Shown here piece after piece: positions 33,763 through 41,849 of a stretch of 64,000 nucleotides of DNA. Numbering within the stretch: the first letter of the stretch is position 1; each line of letters begins with the position of its first letter. This DNA is from CAYJEQ01 sp964370185 (GTDB taxonomy: Bacteria > Bacillota > Clostridia > Oscillospirales > Ruminococcaceae). A model generated the notes under the pieces. The model did not search any database, was not told the DNA's origin, and saw only the letters and a program-made list of their open reading frames with translations. The stretch spans positions 61,539 to 125,538 of the forward strand of contig CAYJIJ010000001.1 of NCBI GenBank assembly GCA_964370185.1, in the 5' to 3' direction. A program made the translations under genes and the position numbers.

Positions 33763-34422
33763 ATGGATATTTTAATTTCACCATCAATGTTATCATGTGA
33801 TTTTTCGAAGATGGGCGAAGAAGCTTTGGCTATGGTTAATGCTGGGGCGGACATGCTTCATTTAGATATTATGGATGGACATTTTGTGCCAAACCTTACA
33901 TTTGGCGCACCGATTATAAGCAAGCTAAGGCCGATTACCGATGCAGTTTTTGACACTCATCTCATGATTTCAAACCCAATAGATTACATAGAAGATTTTG
34001 CCAAGGCTGGCTGCGATATAATCACATTCCATCTCGAAAGCAATAGCGACACTCTGGGGACCATTCAAAAGATTAAGTCGTATGGAAAGAAAGCTGGCAT
34101 ATCTATAAAACCGAAAACAAGCCACGAAGCGATACTGCCGTATCTCTCGGAGCTTGATTTAGTGCTTATTATGACGGTTGAGCCTGGTTTTGGTGGGCAA
34201 AAATTCATGGAAGACATGATGCCTAAGATAGAAGCAATAAGGCTTGCCGCTGATAAAATCGGCAAAACCGACCTTTTGATAGAGGTCGATGGTGGTATAT
34301 CTGAAAAAACAGCCAAAACTGTTGTAGACGCAGGTGCTAATCTGCTTGTGGCAGGTTCTGCACTATTTTCACAATCCGATTATAAGCTTGCAATAGCCAA
34401 TCTGCGCAAATCTGCGCTTTAG
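33763..34422 (+). CDS. rpe: Ribulose-phosphate 3-epimerase
   Basis: A 219-residue TIM-barrel epimerase of the pentose phosphate pathway (D-ribulose 5-phosphate to D-xylulose 5-phosphate). Visible motifs are SPSMLSCDF, LHLDIMDGHFVPNLTFG (metal His and catalytic Asp), FDTHLMISNPIDYIEDF, VEPGFGGQKFMEDM and EVDGGISEKTA. Length is normal and the frame is intact. It is monocistronic, with its own promoter and the structured leader; mecA converges on its 3' end. Confidence 0.97.
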   Translation: MDILISPSMLSCDFSKMGEEALAMVNAGADMLHLDIMDGHFVPNLTFGAPIISKLRPITDAVFDTHLMISNPIDYIEDFAKAGCDIITFHLESNSDTLGTIQKIKSYGKKAGISIKPKTSHEAILPYLSELDLVLIMTVEPGFGGQKFMEDMMPKIEAIRLAADKIGKTDLLIEVDGGISEKTAKTVVDAGANLLVAGSALFSQSDYKLAIANLRKSAL

Positions 34423-34457
34423 TTATAAGCTTTGTATAGAAATATCTCATTAATATT

Positions 34458-35030
34458 TTAGGATAGATAATAGGCTATTTTATCTATCGCATTATCTATC
34501 ACTACTGCTGTGCCATGCTCTTTTGTTTGGGAGACTATCACTTCGTTTTGCCCTAAAAGCGGTGCAAATTCTTTTAAAAATTCTACCGCCACTCCTTCGG
34601 CACAGTCTATTGGATATATAATAAGTCTGTAATTCTCCTCGTATTTATATATCGAGCTTTTAAATATTCTATGGCAATGCTGTTTAAAGAGCATCACCGA
34701 AGCATTTATCACATCGTCGATATCTTCAAAGGCAAATACCGCTGGTTCACACACCGAGCCCACTCCGCCCTCAGTGAGTTTATATGAGGGCACGGCAGTG
34801 AAATATACTGCGGCGCCGCCAGTGTCGGTGGGATATATTTCGATATGCATTTTGCTTTTAGGATAATCAAAATCCACTTCTTCCCTACCCTTTTCAAGCA
34901 GACAGGTTATTGTTTCAGCTATGGTAGGAGAACCTAAGAAAAGCTCGCTAAGCGATATATTCATATCGTTCATATCCTCGGTACTCAGTATTATCAAAAG
35001 TTTCATTTTTTCAATTAATTTAATCATCAT
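34458..35030 (-). CDS. mecA: Adaptor protein MecA
   Basis: A 190-residue MecA-type adaptor for the ClpC protease. The N-terminal domain carries LSTEDMNDMNISLSELFLGSP, matching the MecA N-terminus. After a short linker is the C-terminal beta-alpha domain with AVFAFEDIDDVINASVMLF and the SSIYKYEENYRLIIYP strand. It is shorter than Bacillus MecA (about 218) mostly in the linker. ATG 35030 has GGAG eight bases upstream; a further 27 codons upstream are in frame but unlikely. It is divergent from the Rnf-like cluster. Confidence 0.8.
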   Translation of the reverse strand: MMIKLIEKMKLLIILSTEDMNDMNISLSELFLGSPTIAETITCLLEKGREEVDFDYPKSKMHIEIYPTDTGGAAVYFTAVPSYKLTEGGVGSVCEPAVFAFEDIDDVINASVMLFKQHCHRIFKSSIYKYEENYRLIIYPIDCAEGVAVEFLKEFAPLLGQNEVIVSQTKEHGTAVVIDNAIDKIAYYLS

Positions 35031-35096
35031 ATAATATATACTCCTTTTTTGGGAGAAAAATTCAGTGAAAACTCGGTTAGGAGGTGCCACCCAAAA

Positions 35097-36197
35097 GTGC
35101 TTAATTTTCATATTAAAAAAGGTATTTACCTTATGCAGAATAAAGAACCTGCGTTATCCAAAGGTTATAGAGAATTTATAGACCATGAGCGGGATATAAA
35201 ATATATTAATGGTAGGCGTCAGGAAACCGCACTCGCAACCCTCTCTGTGGATGGGATTATGTCGATATGCGAGCAGGCGAATATAACCGATGATTGCGAT
35301 AATGTGCTACTATATCAAAAGCTTTTGGATGCCAAGAGCATAAAAATAGAAAAAATCATGGTCGATGCCATTGACGACGAACCATATATATCCACCCAAA
35401 CCTCGGCTGTTCTACATATGCCGGAGGATGTAGTAGGTGGACTTGAAGTAGTTAAAAAAATACTCGACTGCAAAGAAAGTTACATTGCAATATATAAGGA
35501 AATGGGTGAAATATCGGTTAGAATACCCAAGGTTGTATTGGATGTTCCTGTTAAAAAAATCGGTGGGAAATATCCTACGAGATACTATAACGAAAGTGAT
35601 GTAAGCAGTGAAAATGTACTGCGCATAGGGGCTACCACGCTCATTCATTTATATCGTGCTATAAAATATTCCCAAATTCAGACCACTGCTTTTATCACAG
35701 TTGCAGGCAGCTGTATATATTCGCCTGTGAATATGGAAGTTCCTCTTGGGATGACTGTTACGCAGATACTTCAGCGGTGCGGTGTTAGGTTTGAGCCGAT
35801 ACGAATTGTTGTGGGTGGGTCTATGACGGGTGTCAGCATCACCGATACTGACTCAACAGTAATAACTTCCACAACACGGGCGGTTCTCGCCTTTAAGGAG
35901 CAGTTTAAAAAATATAATTTAACCTGTATTGGATGTGGAAAATGCATATCCGACTGTCCCATTAATTTATCCCCGATGTATATATATAAATACATACAGA
36001 GCAATCTTCAAGGTAGGCTTAAGGATTATGATGTGAGCAGTTGCATCGGTTGTGGCATATGTACATATGTATGCCCAGCAAAGCTCAGTATATCCGATAC
36101 CATCTATCGTTATGCACGTCAGGAAAAAGTTAAAAAACTAAAACAAAATATTTTAGAAGATAATACGCCAAATTCAGGCAAGAGTATGGAGGTTTAG
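35097..36197 (+). CDS. rnfC: RnfC-like protein lacking the N-terminal domain and nucleotide loop
   Basis: A 366-residue RnfC-related protein (family members are about 440). The start region resembles RnfC (LNFHIKKGIYLMQNKEPALSKG), but about 100 residues forming the barrel-sandwich domain are absent. Where RnfC has the FMN/NADH loop GxGGATFP, this protein has TDDCDNVL; the following EPYL block survives as AIDDEPYI. The SLBB-like part (VAGSCIYSPVNMEVPLGMTV, VVGGSMTGVS) and two intact CxxCxxCxxxCP ferredoxin motifs (277-287 and 316-326) are present. GTG 35097 lies 12 bases after AGGAGG; ATG 35133 is the alternative start. Confidence 0.82.
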   Translation: MLNFHIKKGIYLMQNKEPALSKGYREFIDHERDIKYINGRRQETALATLSVDGIMSICEQANITDDCDNVLLYQKLLDAKSIKIEKIMVDAIDDEPYISTQTSAVLHMPEDVVGGLEVVKKILDCKESYIAIYKEMGEISVRIPKVVLDVPVKKIGGKYPTRYYNESDVSSENVLRIGATTLIHLYRAIKYSQIQTTAFITVAGSCIYSPVNMEVPLGMTVTQILQRCGVRFEPIRIVVGGSMTGVSITDTDSTVITSTTRAVLAFKEQFKKYNLTCIGCGKCISDCPINLSPMYIYKYIQSNLQGRLKDYDVSSCIGCGICTYVCPAKLSISDTIYRYARQEKVKKLKQNILEDNTPNSGKSMEV

Positions 36198-36200
36198 GAT

Positions 36201-37187
36201 TTGAAATTAATAATAAATGCCCCTCCACACATTAGAATTCCCGATTCAAACAGAACACTTATGTTTGATGTGATTATAGCCCTTGCGCCCATATATGCAC
36301 TTGCATATTATTACTATGGTATGCGCACATTAATTCTTGCTTTTATAGGTGTGCTGACTTGCTTTATACTTGATAAACTATGCATTGTTATTAGAGGTGG
36401 GAAACATTCGCTGAGGGATCTCTCCCCAGTTGTCACAGGGCTTATAATACCGCTGTTTATGCCGGCTTCAATCGACTTTTCAGCCGTTATAATTGCTTCT
36501 GTATTTGCGATGGTCGTTGCAAAGCATCCCTTTGGTGGAGTGGGTGAAAATATATTTAACCCCGCCGCCGCAGGAATTGCCTTTACCATTATATGCTACC
36601 CATCACAAATGTTTGCATATCCCACGCCGCATATTCATCTTCCTTTAGATTTTGCTGTTGAAGCGAGGACAACCCTTAGCACAATTCACACCCTCAAGCT
36701 CGGAGGCATACCTGGAATTAATTACACCGATATGCTCTTTGGAAACTTTGCAGGAGCGCTTGGAAGCACTTGTATTTTGGTGCTTATTAGCTGCTTTATA
36801 TACCTTTTAGTTAGACAAGCTACGGGGATTTTTACCACCTCTGCATATATTGTGGCGGTAGCACTTATAGCGATAATCTTCCCAAGGAATGGAATGGATA
36901 TAGTGCAGTCGCTCCTATATGAGCTTATGAGCGGAAGCTTAATTTTAGGCTGTGTATTTTTATTAAACGACCCCGTAACCTCTCCTAAGCGAAATTCCTC
37001 GCGTATGATTTATGGATTTTGCACTGGTATTATGGTTATGCTCTTTAGGCATTATGGAAGTTTTGATGACGGCGTAGTTTTTGCTATATTATTTGCAAAT
37101 TCCTTTGTCGGCATGATTGATAAATACAGCGAACAAAACGCAAAGCGTGCGAGAAGGAGGTTTGCCCGTGAAAGCAGAAAATCTTAG
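36201..37187 (+). CDS. rnfD: RnfD-like membrane subunit
   Basis: A 328-residue membrane protein with about nine to ten helices, homologous to RnfD/NqrB. It keeps SPVVTGLIIPLFMP, FGGVGENIFNPAAAGIAF, TDMLFGNFAGALGST and LLNDPVTSPKR. The segment that normally reads DxxT-[ST]-A-T-P-L, where FMN is attached to Thr, reads VEARTTL here: a Thr remains but the flavinylation context is lost. Starts at TTG 36201 nine bases after GGAGG, three bases after the rnfC-like stop. The basic C-terminus overlaps the next gene. Confidence 0.88.
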   Translation: MKLIINAPPHIRIPDSNRTLMFDVIIALAPIYALAYYYYGMRTLILAFIGVLTCFILDKLCIVIRGGKHSLRDLSPVVTGLIIPLFMPASIDFSAVIIASVFAMVVAKHPFGGVGENIFNPAAAGIAFTIICYPSQMFAYPTPHIHLPLDFAVEARTTLSTIHTLKLGGIPGINYTDMLFGNFAGALGSTCILVLISCFIYLLVRQATGIFTTSAYIVAVALIAIIFPRNGMDIVQSLLYELMSGSLILGCVFLLNDPVTSPKRNSSRMIYGFCTGIMVMLFRHYGSFDDGVVFAILFANSFVGMIDKYSEQNAKRARRRFARESRKS

Positions 37188-37806
37188 AAGATATAAGCTT
37201 AACAGTAATATTTTAAGCGGTATTTTTCACAAAAACCCCCTCTTGGTACTGGGGCTGGGACTCACTTTTGCAGTGGCGGCCGCAACCGAACTAAAACATG
37301 CCGCCGCAATTTCTATTGCAATTTATTTTACACTCGTGCCCACTGCAATAATATCCTCACTGCTACCTAAGAGTATGTTTTCATATATTAAAAATATTAT
37401 TTTAGTGCTAATTGCCGCTGCTGCTCTACTGCTTGCAAGCTTTCCAATATCAAGCATAGACCCAGCGATATTTGACTCACTTGGCATGTATTTCCCAATC
37501 CTTACTGCAAATTCACTCGTTGTGTCAAAATATATTCAGCACGGGGTTGTTGGAAGGCCTTTTGTCGCTTTCGCTGATGCAACAAAATCGGCAGTTGGTT
37601 ACTCACTTGCTTTATTATTTATAAGTGCAGTAAGAGAATATTTTGGTGCCGGCACTCTTTGGGGAGTGGATGCCGATGCGGTATTTGTTATGCCCGCTTT
37701 ACTTTTGCCGTTTATGGGCTTTATAATAGTTGGTTTTTTTGCCGCTTTTTTCAGGCAGTTTGACCGCTTAATTCGCAGACAAATCTATCTTTCCAGCAAA
37801 AAATAA
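37168..37806 (+). CDS. rnfE: RnfE-like membrane subunit without the conserved cysteines
   Basis: A 212-residue membrane protein with six predicted helices, homologous to RnfE/NqrD: GIFHKNPLLVLGLGLTFAVAAA, LGMYFPILTANSLVV, FADATKSAVGYSLALLFISAVREYFGAGTLWG. RnfE normally has Cys in GLCP and VNC; here these are GLT (Thr33) and ANS (Ser116), and the protein has no cysteine at all. Starts at GTG 37168 seven bases after GGAGG and overlaps the rnfD-like gene by 20 bp. RnfG, normally encoded between D and E, is absent. Confidence 0.86.
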   Translation: MKAENLRRYKLNSNILSGIFHKNPLLVLGLGLTFAVAAATELKHAAAISIAIYFTLVPTAIISSLLPKSMFSYIKNIILVLIAAAALLLASFPISSIDPAIFDSLGMYFPILTANSLVVSKYIQHGVVGRPFVAFADATKSAVGYSLALLFISAVREYFGAGTLWGVDADAVFVMPALLLPFMGFIIVGFFAAFFRQFDRLIRRQIYLSSKK

Positions 37807-37817
37807 GGAGGCAGTTT

Positions 37818-38408
37818 ATGGATATAGTAAGCTTTATAATTACCATGCTCGTAGCAATGGCAGCTGAAAATGCCATATTTGCCAAAGGGCTTGGCACGAG
37901 CAAGATGCTTTTTGAGATTGAAAGTATATCTACTACCATTAAATTTGGCGGTATGATAACACTCATCACTACGCTGTCTTCACTGATAAGCTACAATATA
38001 AATAATTTCACCAGAGCATTTGATATGAGGATATATCATAGAGGTATTCTCTTTTGCATTGCTGTTTGTATAGTATATGGAATTGTTTGTACTATAATGA
38101 GAAGTATAGATTTAAAAATGTTTAGGCGTTACAGGCTTATGCTTGCTATTGCTTCTTTTAATTCCTCGGTGCACGGTGCACTTGTACTTGCAGCAATGAG
38201 AAATCTTAATTTGCCCGACACCATCGCCTATGCACTCGGCTCGGGAATAGGTTTTACAATAGCACTTATACTCATATATAATTGTAAACAACGACTTTTA
38301 ATTGCAAATATACCCCAAACATTTAGAGGTTTGCCAATTACACTTATATATATAGGCATACTTAGTTTAGCGATATATGGCTTAATAGGTTATCAGCTTC
38401 CATCATAA
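37818..38408 (+). CDS. rnfA: RnfA-like membrane subunit without the conserved cysteines
   Basis: A 196-residue membrane protein with six predicted helices, homologous to RnfA/NqrE: ENAIFAKGLGTSKM, YRLMLAIASFNSSVHGALVLAA, GSGIGFTIALILI and PQTFRGLPITLIYIGILSLAIYGL. The two conserved RnfA cysteines (LGxCP and TNCAVLG) are replaced by Ser28 (LGTSK) and Ser116 (NSSVHG). Other cysteines occur only in unrelated positions. AAGGAGG precedes ATG, 11 bp after the RnfE-like stop. RnfB, usually next, does not follow; a hydrolase-like gene does. Confidence 0.86.
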   Translation: MDIVSFIITMLVAMAAENAIFAKGLGTSKMLFEIESISTTIKFGGMITLITTLSSLISYNINNFTRAFDMRIYHRGILFCIAVCIVYGIVCTIMRSIDLKMFRRYRLMLAIASFNSSVHGALVLAAMRNLNLPDTIAYALGSGIGFTIALILIYNCKQRLLIANIPQTFRGLPITLIYIGILSLAIYGLIGYQLPS

Positions 38409-38439
38409 AATTATCTTTTTATCCCTAAAAGGGTGAGAA

Positions 38440-38531
38440 TTCAAAAACTTTCCCTGCTATAAAAACAAATCTAAAATAACTGCTTTGTTTTTATTTTAGT
38501 TATTATATTTCTTAAAGGAATGGTTAAAAAT
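38440..38531 (+). promoter_or_regulatory. Possible fourth leader-type element
   Basis: A hairpin (AATAACT with AGTTATT, flanked by AAAT/ATTT) is followed by TTAAAGGAATGG and ATG 13 bases after AAAGG. This is the same architecture as the tsaD and rpe leaders, but with weak sequence identity. Structural similarity only. Confidence 0.3.
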
Positions 38532-39722
38532 ATGCAGAAACGAAAAAAAATAAAGAGATATAATTATGGGCGCAGCTCACGGATACAATTGCTTTTTGCA
38601 AGGTTTTCGAGGGTTTTATTGGCTATTTGTATACTTTCTGTGGCGGCATTTATAGGTTGGAGCCTTTATGAGCCTGTTTATGATTTTGTAATGGGGCTTT
38701 CCATCGAAGATATAGAGCCTCACTCCTCAATAGCAAGCTCTGAAGAGCAGTCAAATTCCTCCTCGGAAGAATCTTCTGGGCCCATTCCAAGCTCGGTTTT
38801 AAATGCTGAAAACAATTATGATAATGTTTTATACCTTGATATACCCACCATTCTTGACCCTGAGCTTCTTTCAGCTGAGATAGCCTCTGCTCATTTGGAT
38901 GGTATAACCGCCGTTGCCCTACCAATTAAGGACAGTGGTGGCGCTGTCCATATTCCCTCCAATCACCCATATGCCTCCTCATCGGTTTCTGGGGAAGTTA
39001 ATGAGTATTTAGTAGGAATTAACACACTTAAATCAGAGGGTTTTACCCTGATAGGGCGCATAAATGCATTTGATGACTCCGCCGCCGCAAGGCAGATTAC
39101 GGACGAAAATATAACATATTTAAATAGTGGCTATTCTTGGGTGGACACCTCCCTTGCAAACGGTGGTACACAGTGGCTAAATCCATATAGCGATAAGGCT
39201 GGAGATTATATAAAGACCCTTTCCCTTGAAGCCGCCAATTTGGGTATGGATGCAATTTTACTTGAAAGTTTCCATTTTCCACGGGGTGAAGCCCTTGAAA
39301 CCGCAAATTATGGAACTATTGCCACTGCTTCAAGGGACATCGCACTTGCAGAGCTATCGGGTGAAATTGAAACTGCTCTATCTGAAGTTGGCGCAACTTT
39401 ATTTGTGCACACATACGCAGTTGATATAATGTATCACAACAATATGCTCTATGGTGCTGGTGCTATAAATGCAGTGGGTGAGCATATGTGGCTGGATTTA
39501 TCACTCATTGGAGTGGTGAAAGATCAGGTTGTTGATAATGATCCACTGCCAGTGCTTGAACAGCTTTTAGCATTTACCTCCCATGTGGATAAAGGGAATT
39601 CTGTTGCTGTATTTAGTGGAATTAGCCCATTTACTGCACTTGCATACGATGAAGAAGAAAAAAGTGGGCAAATAGAGCTTGCCGAGCAAGCAGGATTTGC
39701 ACTGACTTCTGTGTATTATTAG
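38532..39722 (+). CDS. Membrane-anchored putative glycoside hydrolase (DUF4015-like)
   Basis: A 396-residue protein with a basic cytoplasmic tail, one membrane segment at about 22-42, a Ser/Glu-rich linker (about 55-80) and a TIM-barrel-like extracellular domain. The domain starts NVLYLDIPTILDPELLSAEIASAHLDGITAVALPIKDSGG and includes TQWLNPYSDKAGDYIKTLSLEAANLGMDAILLESFHFP, the style of DUF4015 putative glycosyl hydrolases. Activity is unproven. ATG 38532 is 13 bases after AAAGG; ATG 38520 abuts that site. It follows the Rnf-like cluster by about 120 bp. Confidence 0.65.
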   Translation: MQKRKKIKRYNYGRSSRIQLLFARFSRVLLAICILSVAAFIGWSLYEPVYDFVMGLSIEDIEPHSSIASSEEQSNSSSEESSGPIPSSVLNAENNYDNVLYLDIPTILDPELLSAEIASAHLDGITAVALPIKDSGGAVHIPSNHPYASSSVSGEVNEYLVGINTLKSEGFTLIGRINAFDDSAAARQITDENITYLNSGYSWVDTSLANGGTQWLNPYSDKAGDYIKTLSLEAANLGMDAILLESFHFPRGEALETANYGTIATASRDIALAELSGEIETALSEVGATLFVHTYAVDIMYHNNMLYGAGAINAVGEHMWLDLSLIGVVKDQVVDNDPLPVLEQLLAFTSHVDKGNSVAVFSGISPFTALAYDEEEKSGQIELAEQAGFALTSVYY

Positions 39723-39855
39723 TTTTTTAGAAATAATTTGAGTTAAGTTTTCTGCAAATTTATATTTTTTATGTCTGCTATTTACTTTCGTGTCCTAAAG
39801 TGTTAATATATACATGATGGACTTTCATATATAAATTAGATTGGGAGGATTGCAA

Positions 39856-40152
39856 ATGAGTTATAGTGATAAAATTAAAGGTGCTGAACTTGAACTTCTA
39901 TACAAAGCTGTGCTTTCACTTGAAACTGAGGATGAGTGCCATAAGTTTTTTGATGATCTCTGCACCGTCCCCGAACTTAAGGCTCTTTCACAGCGTTTAC
40001 AGGTTGCTAAGATGCTCTTAGAACATATGGTATACAGTGACATTGTTGCCGCCACTGGAGCGAGTACTGCTACAATAAGTAGGGTAAATCGTTGTTTAAA
40101 TTATGGTTCGGATGGCTATAAAGAAGTTCTTGAAAGGTTGAGCGAAAAATAA
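39856..40152 (+). CDS. yerC: YerC/YecD family TrpR-related DNA-binding protein
   Basis: A 98-residue TrpR-superfamily protein. The core is AVLSLETEDECHKFFDDLCTVPELKALSQRLQVAKMLLEHMVYSDIVAATGASTATISRVNRCLNYGSDGY, the TrpR-like helix-turn-helix. YerC-type proteins are widespread in Firmicutes; targets are unknown. ATG 39856 has GGGAGG seven bases upstream. The stop codon overlaps the start of the next gene (TAATG), so the two are translationally coupled. Confidence 0.92.
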   Translation: MSYSDKIKGAELELLYKAVLSLETEDECHKFFDDLCTVPELKALSQRLQVAKMLLEHMVYSDIVAATGASTATISRVNRCLNYGSDGYKEVLERLSEK

Positions 40153-40907
40153 TGTATCGCAATTTTGCAAAATATTATGACCACCTTATTACAGACCTGT
40201 CCTACTCGGACAGGGCTGTATATTTTAAAAAAGTAATAGATACTTTTCTTCCCGAAACCACACTCCTACTCGACATGGGCTGTGGTACGGGAAGTCTTTG
40301 TGTAGAGCTTGCTAAGTTGGGCTATGATGTTACAGGTGTGGATGTATCTCCTGAAATGCTCAGCGAAGCCGTAGCTAAAACTTCTCAGACAGGGCACAAT
40401 ATACTCTATCTCTGCCAAGATATGAGGGATATAGATTTGTATGGCACTATGGACACCGTTCTCTGCACGCTCGACACATTAAATCACATCACCGAAGAGG
40501 CTGATTTGGATACAATATTTGCTAAGCTAAGTAATTTCGTGGCTGACGATGGGCTCTTTATATTTGATATAAACACCATATATAAGCATATGCATGTACT
40601 CTCTAATAATACCTTTGTGTTTGAAAATGAAGAGGTGTATTGCGTTTGGCAAAATTCATATGAAGAAGAAAGTGCAGTAGTGGAAATATCACTCGATTTT
40701 TTTGAGTATGAAGATGGTATTTATCACCGTAGCAGTGAAGAATTTTGCGAGCGAGCATACAGCACAGAATTACTTACCGCACTGCTAAATAAAAATAATT
40801 TCACTGTTAAGGCGATATACGACGAGGATAGTTTTAATCCTCCTCATTCAAAATCTGAAAGACTTGTATTTGTTGCAAAAAGAGAAAAGAGGAATAATAA
40901 TGGATAA
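40152..40907 (+). CDS. Class I SAM-dependent methyltransferase
   Basis: A 251-residue methyltransferase. Motif I is LLDMGCGTGSLCVELAKLGYDVTGVDVSPEML (about 37-68), followed by LCQDMRDIDLYGTMDTVLCTLDTLNHI and LFIFDINTIYKHM. The C-terminal FTVKAIYDEDSFNPPHSKSERLVFVAKR closes the fold. Its substrate is unknown; the closest recalled relatives are small-molecule or cell-wall associated methyltransferases beside yerC or hslO in clostridia. The stop overlaps hslO by eight bases. Confidence 0.88.
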   Translation: MYRNFAKYYDHLITDLSYSDRAVYFKKVIDTFLPETTLLLDMGCGTGSLCVELAKLGYDVTGVDVSPEMLSEAVAKTSQTGHNILYLCQDMRDIDLYGTMDTVLCTLDTLNHITEEADLDTIFAKLSNFVADDGLFIFDINTIYKHMHVLSNNTFVFENEEVYCVWQNSYEEESAVVEISLDFFEYEDGIYHRSSEEFCERAYSTELLTALLNKNNFTVKAIYDEDSFNPPHSKSERLVFVAKREKRNNNG

Positions 40908-41769
40908 TATAGTTAGGGTAATATCGGAGGACGGCTCGGTAATTTGTTGTGCGATCGACAGCACTCAAATAGCCGCCGAGGCAGAGCGTATACACCAAAC
41001 CTCCGCCACTGCCACCGCAGCAATAGGTAGGTTACTTACCGCCTCTTCACTAATGGGCTATATGCTCAAGAATACCGAGGACAGTGTCACTCTAAGGCTG
41101 AGTGGAAACGGCCCGATAGGCGCACTTATCGCTGTCGGCAATGGCAGGGGTAATGTAAAGGGATATGTTACAAATCCGATAGTGGAAATCCCACTAAATC
41201 AATATGGGAAGCTCGATGTTGCAGGTGCTGTTGGCAGGGATGGGTTTTTATCGGTCATTAAAGATGTTGGGCAAAAAGAGCCTTCAACAGGGCATAGCCA
41301 GATTGTAAGCGGAGAAATTGCTGAGGATATCACCTATTACTACGCGATGAGCGAACAAATACCCACTGTATGTGCTTTGGGTGTGCTTGTAAACACTGAT
41401 TTGACAGTTATTTCCGCCGGTGGTTTTATAGTGCAACTACTCCCCGGTGCGGATGATACTCTCATAACTAAGCTTGAAGAAAACATAAACAAACTAAAAC
41501 CTATTTCAACTTTAGTTAAAGAAGGGCTTTCCCCTGAGCAGATTGCATTTTCTGTTTTAGATGGTTTAGCACCTCAGGTACTTGACAGCGGCGTTAGTAA
41601 ATATCTCTGCGACTGCTCAAGAGACAGGGTAAAAAGAGCACTTGCAAGCCTTGGCAAAGAAGAAATTGAAAGGCTCGTAAGTGAGCAGGAAGTTACTCAG
41701 GTGGAGTGCCATTTCTGCAATAAAAAAGAGCAGTTCAGCGGTGATGAATTAAAAGAGCTGATAAATTAA
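40900..41769 (+). CDS. hslO: Hsp33 redox-activated chaperone
   Basis: A 289-residue Hsp33. The zinc/redox-switch cysteines are CDC (237, 239) and CHFC (270, 273) in the C-terminal domain, and the N-terminal substrate-binding core starts DNIVRVISEDGSVICCAID. Oxidation releases zinc and activates holdase function. All key residues are present. ATG 40900 has GAGG eight bases upstream and overlaps the methyltransferase. It ends the yerC-methyltransferase-hslO unit before a strong terminator. Confidence 0.95.
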   Translation: MDNIVRVISEDGSVICCAIDSTQIAAEAERIHQTSATATAAIGRLLTASSLMGYMLKNTEDSVTLRLSGNGPIGALIAVGNGRGNVKGYVTNPIVEIPLNQYGKLDVAGAVGRDGFLSVIKDVGQKEPSTGHSQIVSGEIAEDITYYYAMSEQIPTVCALGVLVNTDLTVISAGGFIVQLLPGADDTLITKLEENINKLKPISTLVKEGLSPEQIAFSVLDGLAPQVLDSGVSKYLCDCSRDRVKRALASLGKEEIERLVSEQEVTQVECHFCNKKEQFSGDELKELIN

Positions 41770-41782
41770 ATGGTATATTTTC

Positions 41783-41820
41783 AGGGGCAAAACCACAATG
41801 ATAATTGCGGTTTTGCCCCT
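41783..41820 (+). terminator. Terminator of the yerC-hslO unit
   Basis: A 16-bp stem (AGGGGCAAAACCACAA with TTGCGGTTTTGCCCCT, one mismatch), followed by AATTTTG. It lies 14 bp after the hslO stop and also faces the convergent yitT-type gene. Confidence 0.75.
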
Positions 41821-41849
41821 AATTTTGAATTTATTTGTTTTTTGAAAGC

